DNA of 62,908 bases from Paludibacteraceae bacterium (GCA_024399545.1 JAKSNS010000010.1:1-62908); one strand, 5' to 3'. Numbered from the stretch's first letter, positions 17,416-26,233 are shown. Translations and numbers: made by a program. Notes: generated by a model from the letters alone, not told the origin.

Positions 17416-17871
17416 ATGGATTTTCTATCTCTACCATTGAGTGTCGTAAAAGGAAAATTGAGCCGTGAAAGCGATACGAAACGCTCGATTGACTCCAACC
17501 TCGCCACTATGATAGCGGCTGCCCGTTTTTCGTGCGTGGCTGATCCTGATTACGGCTTTGTCTTCAACAATTACCGTTTCAACATCTTCAACGAGAACGA
17601 AGGGGTGATTTTCGATTCTAAGCCACAGACGACATTACCAACCGAACGGAATATATACAATCTCAAATTGAGTGGCAAATCCCTGAACGTAAATACGTTT
17701 GCCGCTGAAATAAGCAGGGTGGTCGCATCTTACGAACCACGTTTAAGCGATGTGAAGGCTTCGATGACCTACGTTCGTGAACAGAAACTTGTATATGTGA
17801 CTGTCAATGGCGTGATTGCTGAGACAGGCGAAGAATATACATTTACAACAACCGTTAAAGTCTGGAATTGA
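17416..17871 (+). CDS. tssE: T6SS baseplate protein TssE (gp25-like)
   Basis: 151 aa. The gp25-like core is visible: KRSIDSNLATMIAAARFSCVADPDYGFVFNNYRF (about 22-56), then AAEISRVVASYEPRLSDVKASMTYV (about 94-118). TssE seeds sheath polymerisation on the baseplate. Its TGA overlaps the ATG of tssF by one base, consistent with coupled translation of baseplate subunits. Confidence 0.85.
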   Translation: MDFLSLPLSVVKGKLSRESDTKRSIDSNLATMIAAARFSCVADPDYGFVFNNYRFNIFNENEGVIFDSKPQTTLPTERNIYNLKLSGKSLNVNTFAAEISRVVASYEPRLSDVKASMTYVREQKLVYVTVNGVIAETGEEYTFTTTVKVWN

Positions 17872-19574
17872 TGGATAACAATACTATACTCGAAATCAGG
17901 CAACGTTCCGCCGAACTTATGCGTCAGGCTTTGCTGATATGGCAGTCGGGGGTACATTCTGAGAACTTAGAGGGTACGGACAGTGACCCTGTTTTTCAGA
18001 TGCTTATGACTGCCATGGCGTACCAGTTCAACGAGATGGACTCTAACCTTGAGTCAATCAGGCAACAGGTGATGGACGATTTTGCCGAAGTGTTGATGCC
18101 TTACCGTGTGAACGGTGTCGTTCCGTCGTCATTCGTCATGCAGTGCCAACCATCCGACGACCTGGCTGACGTGATGCTGGACAGCGACTCCGTCTTTACC
18201 GCTAAGGGAACGGACCTGCAGTTCATACCGTTGCTTCGTACACGTGTCCTGAACGCTTCGGTTGATAAGGTGGTACGTATTGACGGCAGGCGGTGGAAGG
18301 TCTCGCTGCTTTTCCCCGAGTCTGTTACCACGCTCGATGGTTTCGCCTTTGCCATCAGCGACCTTATATTCCGCGACCTCTCAGTGACGGTGAACGGACA
18401 TCTCCTCCCCTTGATTAAACCCTGGGATATCCACAATATGCCGATGACTGAGCCTTTCGACTTCGTCACGCAACTCTATAACCGTACCCCCGTCTTTGAT
18501 GCCGGGTCGCTGCCTATGGACGTTATGGCACGTCAGGATGTCTGCCTCTTCTGTGTGGGGGAGGGAACCGGTGGGACTCTCTCGTTGCCCGAAGAGACCC
18601 ATAACCTTGATTTCATATTCGAGTTCTTTGGGATTGACGACGATTTCGTACTTGACAAGACGAAACTGACCCTGAACGCCAACATCCTGGTCAACGCCAA
18701 GGTCAATGTCGCTTCGTTGTCGGAGAAATCCCCAATAGCGCGGATTTCGGACACTGACGGTCAGAAGTTCATGAAACTCCTTACGCCTCCCAAAGACCAG
18801 ATACTGAGCCAGTACAATGTGACCGTCCGCCGTGTGATGGCTGAGCGTTTCAACCTTAGCGGTCTGGTCAGGTTGCTGGACTGCCTGATAGCCAAGTTCC
18901 ATTCCGACACATACGCCTTTCTGGCATTCGGACAGCAAGAGGGCGACAGCGCGCTAAACAGTCTCTTGCAGTTGATGACCCGACTTCGCAATCAGGCTGC
19001 CGCTGGCAACAGGGACGTCAGCAAAGCCGACAGGCAGGGACTCTATCTTTTCCTCTCAGCCGCCGATGATAAGGTGGTGCGTTTGCCCGATAGTTTTGAC
19101 ATCCGTTATTTGACCACCAATGGTGCGGTTGATGAGTCGCAATTGAGTGCCAACACCTTGTTCACTATGCCTGTAGGTGTTGATGCACAGCAGTTTCGTA
19201 TGATTTCCGTGCCTGTGTTAGGCTCAGATGGACGCTTGGCGGGCAAGGAGGGGGATGCCGAAGTGGCTTATTGGGTTTCGTCCTCGGACCGTATAGTGAC
19301 ACCTGCCGACATCCGTATGTTCTGTATTGCAACGTTGATGGAAATGCTTTCCGTTGACAGGGATATGATTCGTTCGGTGAATGTGTCGCGTATGCTCTCT
19401 CACGATTCGCCAGTGGGGTATGCCGTCAGCGTAGAGGTGCGGCTGGTCGATTCGTCTTTGATGCGTAAGACTGTCGGCGACCGTATCCCCCGTTTGGAGT
19501 GTCTGCTCGAAAACCTGCTCCGCGTACGTAGTATAGGTATTTATCCGATGAACGTTAAGATAGAAATGAATTAG
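17871..19574 (+). CDS. tssF: T6SS baseplate protein TssF
   Basis: 567 aa from ATG 17871 (a TTG three bases upstream is unlikely). The N-terminal helix region with DPVFQMLMTAMAYQFNEMDSNLESIRQQVMDDFAEVLMPYRVNGVVPSSFVMQ (40-105 or so) is the TssF hallmark, followed by large beta domains and an IYPMNVKIEMN end. TssF2-TssG forms the wedge core. The Ubl gene starts two bases after its stop, placing the Ubl-E2 pair in the baseplate part of the operon. Confidence 0.88.
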   Translation: MDNNTILEIRQRSAELMRQALLIWQSGVHSENLEGTDSDPVFQMLMTAMAYQFNEMDSNLESIRQQVMDDFAEVLMPYRVNGVVPSSFVMQCQPSDDLADVMLDSDSVFTAKGTDLQFIPLLRTRVLNASVDKVVRIDGRRWKVSLLFPESVTTLDGFAFAISDLIFRDLSVTVNGHLLPLIKPWDIHNMPMTEPFDFVTQLYNRTPVFDAGSLPMDVMARQDVCLFCVGEGTGGTLSLPEETHNLDFIFEFFGIDDDFVLDKTKLTLNANILVNAKVNVASLSEKSPIARISDTDGQKFMKLLTPPKDQILSQYNVTVRRVMAERFNLSGLVRLLDCLIAKFHSDTYAFLAFGQQEGDSALNSLLQLMTRLRNQAAAGNRDVSKADRQGLYLFLSAADDKVVRLPDSFDIRYLTTNGAVDESQLSANTLFTMPVGVDAQQFRMISVPVLGSDGRLAGKEGDAEVAYWVSSSDRIVTPADIRMFCIATLMEMLSVDRDMIRSVNVSRMLSHDSPVGYAVSVEVRLVDSSLMRKTVGDRIPRLECLLENLLRVRSIGIYPMNVKIEMN

Positions 19575-19576
19575 TT

Positions 19577-19894
19577 ATGGAAGAGTTCTTTTTGAATATA
19601 TCATACCGGAACAAAAAGGTCAAGTTCCGTGTCGTAAACCCTTCTTTGCCTCTTGGTACGCTTATGTCGAACCTTCGTCACGCCACTGGCAAGGACGGAC
19701 GGTTGATTTTTGACTTCCCGAACATCGACGAGACCGGTGCCCCTCTGGATTACTATTTCGGCAAGGAGGACACCACGGTCAACGAGATACGGGTAATGCG
19801 CCCACGCATTGGCAAGGAGGAGCAGACGCTCGCCGACTATAACATACAGAACGGCGACACCGTTTTTTTGGTACCTGACCCATTTCCGGGATGA
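19577..19894 (+). CDS. Ubiquitin-like modifier of the T6SS operon
   Basis: 105 aa. The beta-grasp fold is suggested by an N-terminal hairpin (FLNISYRNKKVKFRVV), a central helix (LGTLMSNLRHATG) and the ubiquitin-like end TLADYNIQNGDTVFLV (84-99), which parallels TL-DYNIQ--STLHLV of ubiquitin. The chain ends ...PDPFPG: a single exposed C-terminal Gly, so no processing protease is needed. About 30 residues longer than ubiquitin owing to an insert near 45-75. It begins two bases after tssF and shares ATGA with the E2 gene. YukD/EsaB Ubls of type VII secretion are a known analogue, but those lack a matching E1/E2. Confidence 0.82.
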   Translation: MEEFFLNISYRNKKVKFRVVNPSLPLGTLMSNLRHATGKDGRLIFDFPNIDETGAPLDYYFGKEDTTVNEIRVMRPRIGKEEQTLADYNIQNGDTVFLVPDPFPG

Positions 19895-20406
19895 CTGGTC
19901 GTGACAGGCGTCTGGCTTACGAGTATGGGGAATTGGTCAAACGTCTGGAACATCACCCCGAAATCCGTCTTGTCGTCGAACACAGAAACGCAAACGGTCT
20001 GCCAAACAGGTATCTTGTTTGGTATTCAGTACGTTCCATAGCAGGAATTGACGAACAAACCGCCAAGCCGTTCTACGCTGACCGCTTTGTGATGCGGATT
20101 GATATTCCTTCCGACTATCCCTCGGTGGATGCTCCTGCGGTATTCCGTTTTCTGACCGAAGACCCTGAGACACACGTGAAAATAGCGCACCCATGGCATC
20201 CCAACATACGTTATTACGGTGACTTGGCTGGCCGTGTCTGCCTGAATGCCTTCGACAGTTTCACTAACCTTGCTTGGGGGGTACTTAGGGTGTGGGAGTA
20301 TCTTCGTTACGAACGCTACCATGCCGTTAACGAACCTCCTTACCCTGAAGACCAACGTGTTGCCGCTTGGGTGATACGTGTCGCCGAACCTAATGGATAT
20401 ATTTGA
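19891..20406 (+). CDS. E2-like ubiquitin-conjugating enzyme of the T6SS operon
   Basis: 171 aa with a full UBC layout: N-terminal helix RRLAYEYGELVKRL, beta meander (YLVWYSVRSI, FVMRIDIPSDYPSVDAPAVFRFL), then HPN (103-105) and the catalytic Cys C117 in GRVCLNAFD, then a helix (LAWGVLRVWEYLRYERY) and PPYPEDQRVAAWVIR, the equivalent of the DPL-N-AA region. HPN plus a downstream Cys is the standard E2 active site; N105 would form the oxyanion hole. The ATGA overlap with the Ubl gene predicts that the two are made in step. It should accept Ubl from the E1 at 14452. Confidence 0.87.
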   Translation: MTGRDRRLAYEYGELVKRLEHHPEIRLVVEHRNANGLPNRYLVWYSVRSIAGIDEQTAKPFYADRFVMRIDIPSDYPSVDAPAVFRFLTEDPETHVKIAHPWHPNIRYYGDLAGRVCLNAFDSFTNLAWGVLRVWEYLRYERYHAVNEPPYPEDQRVAAWVIRVAEPNGYI

Positions 20407-20423
20407 CTTTTGCGCCAAAAAGC

Positions 20424-21566
20424 ATGAAACATATAATAATACTATTACTTGTCGTTTTGTTGCCTTTGATGTCGGAGGCTCAGACCGTGCGCGAGATAAC
20501 AATCTCGGCGGATAAGCCTTACACCGACAATTTCTCGCTTGCCAACGAGTCTGGCGATATGGACGTAATGATTAAGTTCTCGTTCGACGAGGCTAACAAT
20601 CAGGTCGTTGTGTCTATGACCTCCTACCGTGGCTTGTTCGTGTTCCGTGAGGACACACGCTATAAACAGGTCGTCAAATTCGGGAAACTGAGGATGAAAG
20701 AACTGCCATACGTCGTGACTGGTGAGGAGGTGCCCTACAAAATGCCCTGCAAGTTCAAAAAACAGTTGGGCAGGCACCGCAAAAACTTCGTTTTCAAGCG
20801 TTGGCTGAACTATTCGGGACTGCTGCCTGAACCTATGGAATATAAGATGGTCAACGATGTCGTGGAACAGAAGTTCGGTATCGTTGGCGACAAACGCACC
20901 TCTGTCGCCATAACACTTGGCGACGTGATGATTATGGAGCCTAAGACCAATTTCTTAAAAAAGAGTTATTATAGGTTCTTGCGTTTCGTGCGTGTCAATA
21001 CAAGGTACAACATAACCATCGAGCGTGACCCCTGTTTTGCTATGGAGGAGCAGATTTCCATTGCCTCGCAACAGAAAGTGGCGGCAACCCAGGCTCTCGA
21101 AAGCTTGCATAACACATTTCCTGACCGTGTCACTAATATGCAGGAAACTTTCGACCTCTTCAGCAAGACCAAGGAAATGCTTGTCCAGCAGTACCCTAAA
21201 TGCGACACGGTCAGCGATTGTCCACAGTTGCAAGCTCTTAACGACAGTTTCAATGTCGTGGTTGACTCTATACTCGCATTCAAATGTAAGTTAGTTGTCT
21301 CCTCTGACTCTACTGTGTCCGTCGCTAACCCTTCATATCTCCTCTCGGCTGCCTACGCCATTGATATGAAGGTCTCCCGTTGGCAGCTTACCACTGATGC
21401 CCTTGAGCGTGCTGATATAATTAAATTCTGTAACGAGCGCATTGAGAGCGTCAACGACTATGTCAAACGTTACGGTTTACGTTCCAAAGAGATGAAGGAA
21501 GCAAATGCAATCATGCAAAAAGCCATACGTTACTATCAATCAACGTGCCATATCCGTAAACAGTGA
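20424..21566 (+). CDS. Exported T6SS-associated protein, candidate membrane-complex subunit
   Basis: 380 aa from ATG 20424 (a TTG at 20403 overlapping the E2 stop is the alternative). A signal peptide MKHIIILLLVVLLPLMSEAQ is followed by a beta-rich N-terminal half (about 25-200) and a helical C-terminal half with coiled-coil character. There is no second membrane segment, so it should be periplasmic or attached to the outer membrane. It has no clear match to TssO, TssP, TssQ or TssR that I can make by eye, but its place after the baseplate genes suggests part of the envelope-spanning complex. The stop overlaps the GTG of the next gene. Confidence 0.6.
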   Translation: MKHIIILLLVVLLPLMSEAQTVREITISADKPYTDNFSLANESGDMDVMIKFSFDEANNQVVVSMTSYRGLFVFREDTRYKQVVKFGKLRMKELPYVVTGEEVPYKMPCKFKKQLGRHRKNFVFKRWLNYSGLLPEPMEYKMVNDVVEQKFGIVGDKRTSVAITLGDVMIMEPKTNFLKKSYYRFLRFVRVNTRYNITIERDPCFAMEEQISIASQQKVAATQALESLHNTFPDRVTNMQETFDLFSKTKEMLVQQYPKCDTVSDCPQLQALNDSFNVVVDSILAFKCKLVVSSDSTVSVANPSYLLSAAYAIDMKVSRWQLTTDALERADIIKFCNERIESVNDYVKRYGLRSKEMKEANAIMQKAIRYYQSTCHIRKQ

Positions 21567-22387
21567 GACGTATTTTGAACATATTGGTATTGGTTTTTGT
21601 TGTTTCGTCATCGCTCTATGCTCAGGATAGTGATGGAGTGGACGATTATGATGCCTATACCCTTATCGTTCAGGCTCGTTTGTCGCAATTCAATTCCGAT
21701 ATGCTGGGACTCTGTTCGCATGTCGCTACCGCCTCGTCCGCAGGCATCATCGACCTCAAGCGCAACTTCAATTCGTTGGATGTGCGGTGGAATACCTATT
21801 GCAACGCTCAGCAGGGATATATAGCCGACAAGGAGGTGCTTCTTGCCATAGTGGCTCAGTATCAGCAGACACGGCAGATGGTACTTGACTCGATAGACCA
21901 TTGCTCTATGCGTCTCAATGCCGAAACCGTGTTCAACGATGTACAGGCGTTCATGAACTCCAAGTTGCCCGAATACGATGCCTTGATTAGGAAATGCGGC
22001 AAACTCTCGCTTTCCGAGAAGACCGCTCCGCAGCTGGAACGCCTTCAGACCAGTGAGCAGTTGACCTTTTCTGATATTACCGCTAAGTACCAATCCGCCA
22101 AAGAGGCTGTCACTCTCAACCCTTCGCTCAAAAACAAGGAACAGCAGCTCGACAATCTCTACCTTGACCTCTCCGCCAAGTCAGGACAGGTGCAGGAGGC
22201 TAAATATAAACCTTTCATCGAGCGTATCAAGGATTACCTCCTCGGCTTTGCTGCCGTGGCGATTGTGTTGATGTTTGTCAGCATGATCCAGAACAAGATT
22301 GTTGCCACCAAGCAGATGAAAGAGTCGCTCAAGAAACTTAAGGAACAATATATAAAAGAAGGACAGGATGATATCCCGTCTATATAA
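21563..22387 (+). CDS. T6SS-associated inner-membrane protein with periplasmic coiled coil
   Basis: 274 aa, starting at GTG within a GTGA overlap. An N-terminal signal peptide (to LYAQ, about 21) precedes a long helical region (30-220), then one membrane helix (about 228-246, LLGFAAVAIVLMFVSMI) and a basic cytosolic tail (ATKQMKESLKKLKEQYIKEG). The layout, periplasmic stalk with a short tail facing the baseplate, suits a membrane-complex subunit such as TssO or TssP of Bacteroidota, but identity is not shown. Confidence 0.6.
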   Translation: MRRILNILVLVFVVSSSLYAQDSDGVDDYDAYTLIVQARLSQFNSDMLGLCSHVATASSAGIIDLKRNFNSLDVRWNTYCNAQQGYIADKEVLLAIVAQYQQTRQMVLDSIDHCSMRLNAETVFNDVQAFMNSKLPEYDALIRKCGKLSLSEKTAPQLERLQTSEQLTFSDITAKYQSAKEAVTLNPSLKNKEQQLDNLYLDLSAKSGQVQEAKYKPFIERIKDYLLGFAAVAIVLMFVSMIQNKIVATKQMKESLKKLKEQYIKEGQDDIPSI

Positions 22388-22392
22388 ACGTA

Positions 22393-24744
22393 ATGAAAAA
22401 ATCACTTAAGATATTACTTTTGTCGTTTGTTGCTGTCGTTGCATTCGGTTGCGACAATGAGGAATTGGATGAACAGGATGCCGCCCAACCCATTTTGTCT
22501 GTGACTCATACGGAAAACAGCAATAATTATAAAACGCTAAAACTCTATACGAAACTCCAAAACCCACCGCAAATCTGTAGTCAATTGCAAATGGATATGC
22601 TTACGGTACGCGAGTTCAACCATCGCCAAAAGGAGGTGGATAGCGCCCTCACCGCAAAGGTTACCGATATTAAAAATATAGGATCGGATATGATTGACAG
22701 TTTAGGCATTAAACTGTTGGTGCTTGTCGATTTGACACTTCCGCAAAGTCTTGTGGATAGTCAATATGTATATGTGACTATGATTAAGAGGCTTTACTCT
22801 GCCGAAAACCTTTTTCTCTCTTTCATCCATGCGGACAGCGTCTCAAGTTCTTACCTTGCTTCCGATTACGTTATGTCGAATTATTTTGTTTCTGAGTCTG
22901 ACACACTGACACACAAGGGCCTATATCGGGCTATTTACCGCAAATGTTGCGAGCTGAATGATACCTTATCCCTATTTGGGGCAAATCCCCTCTGTGCTAT
23001 GATAGTCTTCTCAGACGGTAACGTTTATGGTATGGACGCAACGCCAATAGACCCCGACCACTATCAGTTGCAGACGGATATTCTTGATGAGATTGTCCGT
23101 AAGGGTCGGCCGCTCTATTATTTCAACCTTGACAATTCCTCCGTCGGAGGTGTCAACGATGCTGCCAATTTTATGCAACTCGTGGCTGAAAGGTCGCATG
23201 GTCGGTACATGGAGTCTTTCGATTGGGTTAGTTGCGAAAACGACCTTGCCGAGGCTTTTGGCGTGAATTACAACGATTACCTGCTTACCCTCGAATACCC
23301 TTCAAACCGTATTTTCGATGGTAAGAACAGGTTGCAGCTCTATATCAACACCAACGACTCATCTTACTTGCTTGTCGATACGTTTTTCAAGGTTGGCACT
23401 GTCTGCAACCCTATATTTGTCGATGGTGCGCCACAGGCTAAAATCGTGTTGCAGGGCATTTTGCTTGCCATTTTGCTCATTATCCTGATTTATCTGATTT
23501 TCCAGTTTGTCATTCCTTATATTTTGTATTATCATTTTCAACGGAAGCATACCACGAAATATGTTGGCCCGAACACGACTTTGAATGGCGTTCCAGTGGG
23601 TGATGTCTGCTATTTTTGTAAGACTCCTTTCCAAGTTGGTGATAGGGTGGTGGCTAAGTGCACGCACACCATGCACAAAAGTTGTTGGAAGGAGAACGAT
23701 TACCATTGCACCGAGTATGGACGCAAATGTAGGCACGGCTCTCACTATTATAATCAAAACGACCTTTTTGACCCTCGTAACGCCTCTTTTTATACGGTGT
23801 GGCTTATAGTTGCCGTGTTTATCGCCATTTCATCTGAAATAGCTTATGTTGTCTATGACCAGGAGATTACCTTCAACCTCATGCTGGATTACTATACAAG
23901 GATATTGGATATTAAGTCTGGTACGCCAGAGTATATGGCTGCTATTGAAGATTTGGAGACAGCTCTTGACCAAATGCCTTCGTTCGGGACTTTCCTCGGT
24001 TTTGAGTTTACCTTCTGCCTTGGTTTTATGGTGAATTTCAGACGGCTGCATATTCGCAAGATTTTTGAGCTGTTTATCCAGTCGATAATATCGGGTGTTT
24101 GCGGTTTCGTCTTCTTCCTCATAGATGTTTTTACGAATCTTGCTACTGACGACAGTGGAGTGTTGGACTTTTTTGATTGGATGCCTTGGACTGCTACTGC
24201 TGTGATGTCGGTTTTCTGTGCGACGTACCATACAAAGTTACACCCTAAGAGGAAAAGGTTCATTGGTATGCTTATGGTGGGCGTTTTCTCTATGCTCGTG
24301 TGGGACATCGTCTTCTCTAACACCTCAGCCGACTATAGGTTGATGCTCTTTATCTCTAACCTTATCTTCTCGTTCGGTCTTACGCTTTCCATAGCCGTTC
24401 CTATGCATAGTTCCGAGAACTATGTCCTCCATGTTTCTGGTTGCATCAAGGAAATGGATGTCGCAATCTACAAATGGTTCAAGCAGTCTGCCTCCTCGCA
24501 TGTCACCATTGGCCGCTCCATCGACTGCGGCATTCAGACCTCTTGGGACATTCAGGGAAACGTTGCAGCCGTCCATGCCGAGATTATCCAGTTCCGTAGG
24601 AAGCTTTATCTTGTTCCTCTGGAACTTGGTGTATATTCTGGAAAGAAAATGCTGAAGGTGAACCATCGCTATCACCTTTACCATGGCCGAGTCTTCACCA
24701 TCGGAACAACGACATTCACATTCCATGAGCGTGATTTGTATTAA
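22393..24744 (+). CDS. vWA / RING-H2-like / seven-TM / FHA-like membrane protein: candidate E3 and T6SS anchor
   Basis: 783 aa. A lipoprotein-like signal (AFGC, C20) leads into a periplasmic von Willebrand A-like domain (LLVLVDLT 108-115; AMIVFSDGN 202-210). A membrane span (351-376) ends in HFQRKH, placing the next part in the cytosol: zinc site C406, C409, C423, H425, H428, C431, C439, C446, i.e. C-x2-C-x13-C-x-H-x2-H-x2-C-x7-C-x6-C. The first six ligands match RING-H2; the last pair is wider than the usual C-x2-C. Six more spans (about 466-670) follow, then a cytosolic FHA-like domain (VTIGRS 704-709, VHAEI, FTIGTTTFTF). The spans and cytosolic tail suggest a TssN-like anchor joined to other modules. 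With E1, Ubl and E2 in the same operon, an E3-like role is likely. Confidence 0.75.
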   Translation: MKKSLKILLLSFVAVVAFGCDNEELDEQDAAQPILSVTHTENSNNYKTLKLYTKLQNPPQICSQLQMDMLTVREFNHRQKEVDSALTAKVTDIKNIGSDMIDSLGIKLLVLVDLTLPQSLVDSQYVYVTMIKRLYSAENLFLSFIHADSVSSSYLASDYVMSNYFVSESDTLTHKGLYRAIYRKCCELNDTLSLFGANPLCAMIVFSDGNVYGMDATPIDPDHYQLQTDILDEIVRKGRPLYYFNLDNSSVGGVNDAANFMQLVAERSHGRYMESFDWVSCENDLAEAFGVNYNDYLLTLEYPSNRIFDGKNRLQLYINTNDSSYLLVDTFFKVGTVCNPIFVDGAPQAKIVLQGILLAILLIILIYLIFQFVIPYILYYHFQRKHTTKYVGPNTTLNGVPVGDVCYFCKTPFQVGDRVVAKCTHTMHKSCWKENDYHCTEYGRKCRHGSHYYNQNDLFDPRNASFYTVWLIVAVFIAISSEIAYVVYDQEITFNLMLDYYTRILDIKSGTPEYMAAIEDLETALDQMPSFGTFLGFEFTFCLGFMVNFRRLHIRKIFELFIQSIISGVCGFVFFLIDVFTNLATDDSGVLDFFDWMPWTATAVMSVFCATYHTKLHPKRKRFIGMLMVGVFSMLVWDIVFSNTSADYRLMLFISNLIFSFGLTLSIAVPMHSSENYVLHVSGCIKEMDVAIYKWFKQSASSHVTIGRSIDCGIQTSWDIQGNVAAVHAEIIQFRRKLYLVPLELGVYSGKKMLKVNHRYHLYHGRVFTIGTTTFTFHERDLY

Positions 24745-24784
24745 GTTACAATGTTTGCCACCTAAATGCGACATCTACGCCACC

Positions 24785-26134
24785 TCAAATCAAAGGTGTC
24801 ATATAAAACGGAAGATAAGTTATACCATCTTTTACGGCAAAATCCGCTGAATGGATCACAATTGGTTCAGTAACATATTCATTGTACTTTGTCATCAATT
24901 TTCTGAGGGAAGTCAGAGTGTAACGTTGCGATGACTTAACCTCAATTGGTATAATATTGTGCCGTGAAGTAATTCTGCTTTTTGCAAGAAGAAAATCAAT
25001 CTCCATATCATCACTTGAGTCATTACGGTCATAATGACTGTAAAAGAACAACTTATGACCAGCGGATATCAGCATCTGCGCAACTATGTTCTCGACCAGC
25101 ATTCCCTCGTTTACTTCCAACTTTCCATGCAGAAGTTTTTGGTATAATTCCACGGTGGCACTCCCATTTTCGTTGAATGAGTGACTTATAAGCAAGCCAG
25201 TGTCAGCCATATAACACTTGAGTGTATTTCGTTCCATATTTAGCCTAAGCCCAACGTTTGGCTCTGTACAATTATAACAGATGTTGACAATGCGTGAATC
25301 AGCCAGCCAAAAGAACGAATCATCGTAATCGCGGTAAGATGCATTCTTTTTCAAAGCCGATAGACGGAACTTTTTTTCATGTCGCATAAGTTGTGATGGT
25401 ATGGCATCAAAAATGCTCTGTACCTTATGTTCAACGCTGTCTGCGTATTTGGCGATGTCGTTGTTGTAAATCTGAAGAATCATTCTTTTGACATGGTCAA
25501 CACGGTCAAAATCCCTGCTATTACGGTATTCCAACACAGCCTGTGGCATGCCGCCAACAATCATATATGTCCTGAATAGGTCAAGTGCCTTACGGTGTAT
25601 TCCTCCCAACGGGTTTTTCTTTTCATAGCAACTTACAATGAACTTCCAAAGCAACTCCTCGTCCATAGCCATCAGAAACTCCTCAAAATCCATTGGATAC
25701 ATACTGACAGACTCCTCCTCCGAAGGTATGAGTATATCTTTCACATTCTTTTTTATGCTGATTAGCGAACCTGTCTCAATGTAGTCGAATCTTCCGTCTG
25801 CAACAAGGTATTTTATGGCGCTACGTGCGCGTGGGCACAACTGAACCTCGTCAAAAACAACCACGGATTTGCGAGGAACAAGTTTGACATTATATTCTAT
25901 CTGAAGGTTAAACAGCAAAGTGTCAAGGTCATCCAAATAATTGTCAAACCAATCCCATACTACACGTTTTGCTTTGTTGAAGTCAATCAACAGAAAAGAT
26001 TCGTATTCATTCCTGGCGAACTGCTCTGCAATATAACTTTTACCTATACGTCGCGCCCCTTCTATCAAAATAGCGGTTTTTCCGTCGCTACGGAGTTTCC
26101 ACTCCTTTAACTTATTGTAAATCTTTCTTTTCAT
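24785..26134 (-). CDS. AAA_14 family ATPase with DUF4143 domain
   Basis: 449 aa. Walker A EGARRIGKS (25-33), Walker B VVVFDEVQ, then a nuclease-like DUF4143 C-terminal part ending in an IPIEVKSSQRYTLTSL motif typical of the PD-(D/E)XK-like fold in this family. These abundant Bacteroidota ATPases have no firm function; defence or regulatory roles are guesses. It is transcribed toward the T6SS operon (convergent, 40 bp apart) from its own promoter (26234-26265), through a leader holding tandem repeats. Confidence 0.85.
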   Translation of the reverse strand: MKRKIYNKLKEWKLRSDGKTAILIEGARRIGKSYIAEQFARNEYESFLLIDFNKAKRVVWDWFDNYLDDLDTLLFNLQIEYNVKLVPRKSVVVFDEVQLCPRARSAIKYLVADGRFDYIETGSLISIKKNVKDILIPSEEESVSMYPMDFEEFLMAMDEELLWKFIVSCYEKKNPLGGIHRKALDLFRTYMIVGGMPQAVLEYRNSRDFDRVDHVKRMILQIYNNDIAKYADSVEHKVQSIFDAIPSQLMRHEKKFRLSALKKNASYRDYDDSFFWLADSRIVNICYNCTEPNVGLRLNMERNTLKCYMADTGLLISHSFNENGSATVELYQKLLHGKLEVNEGMLVENIVAQMLISAGHKLFFYSHYDRNDSSDDMEIDFLLAKSRITSRHNIIPIEVKSSQRYTLTSLRKLMTKYNEYVTEPIVIHSADFAVKDGITYLPFYMTPLI

Positions 26135-26154
26135 TGTCTATATTTCAACTTTTC

Positions 26155-26228
26155 AAGAATATCAAATACCCTCTTTTACATGAATGCAAGAATATCAAAA
26201 TGCTATTTTTACATGAATGCAAGAATAA
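26155..26228 (-). repeat. Tandem repeat in the leader of the AAA_14/DUF4143 gene
   Basis: On the minus strand, TTGCATTCATGTAAAA followed by a variable stretch and TGATATTCTTG occurs twice at a 34-36 bp spacing, with a third partial copy of TTCTTGCATTC at the outer end. It lies between the predicted promoter and the ATG, so it is in the 5' untranslated region. Confidence 0.6.
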
Positions 26229-26233
26229 CGGTG

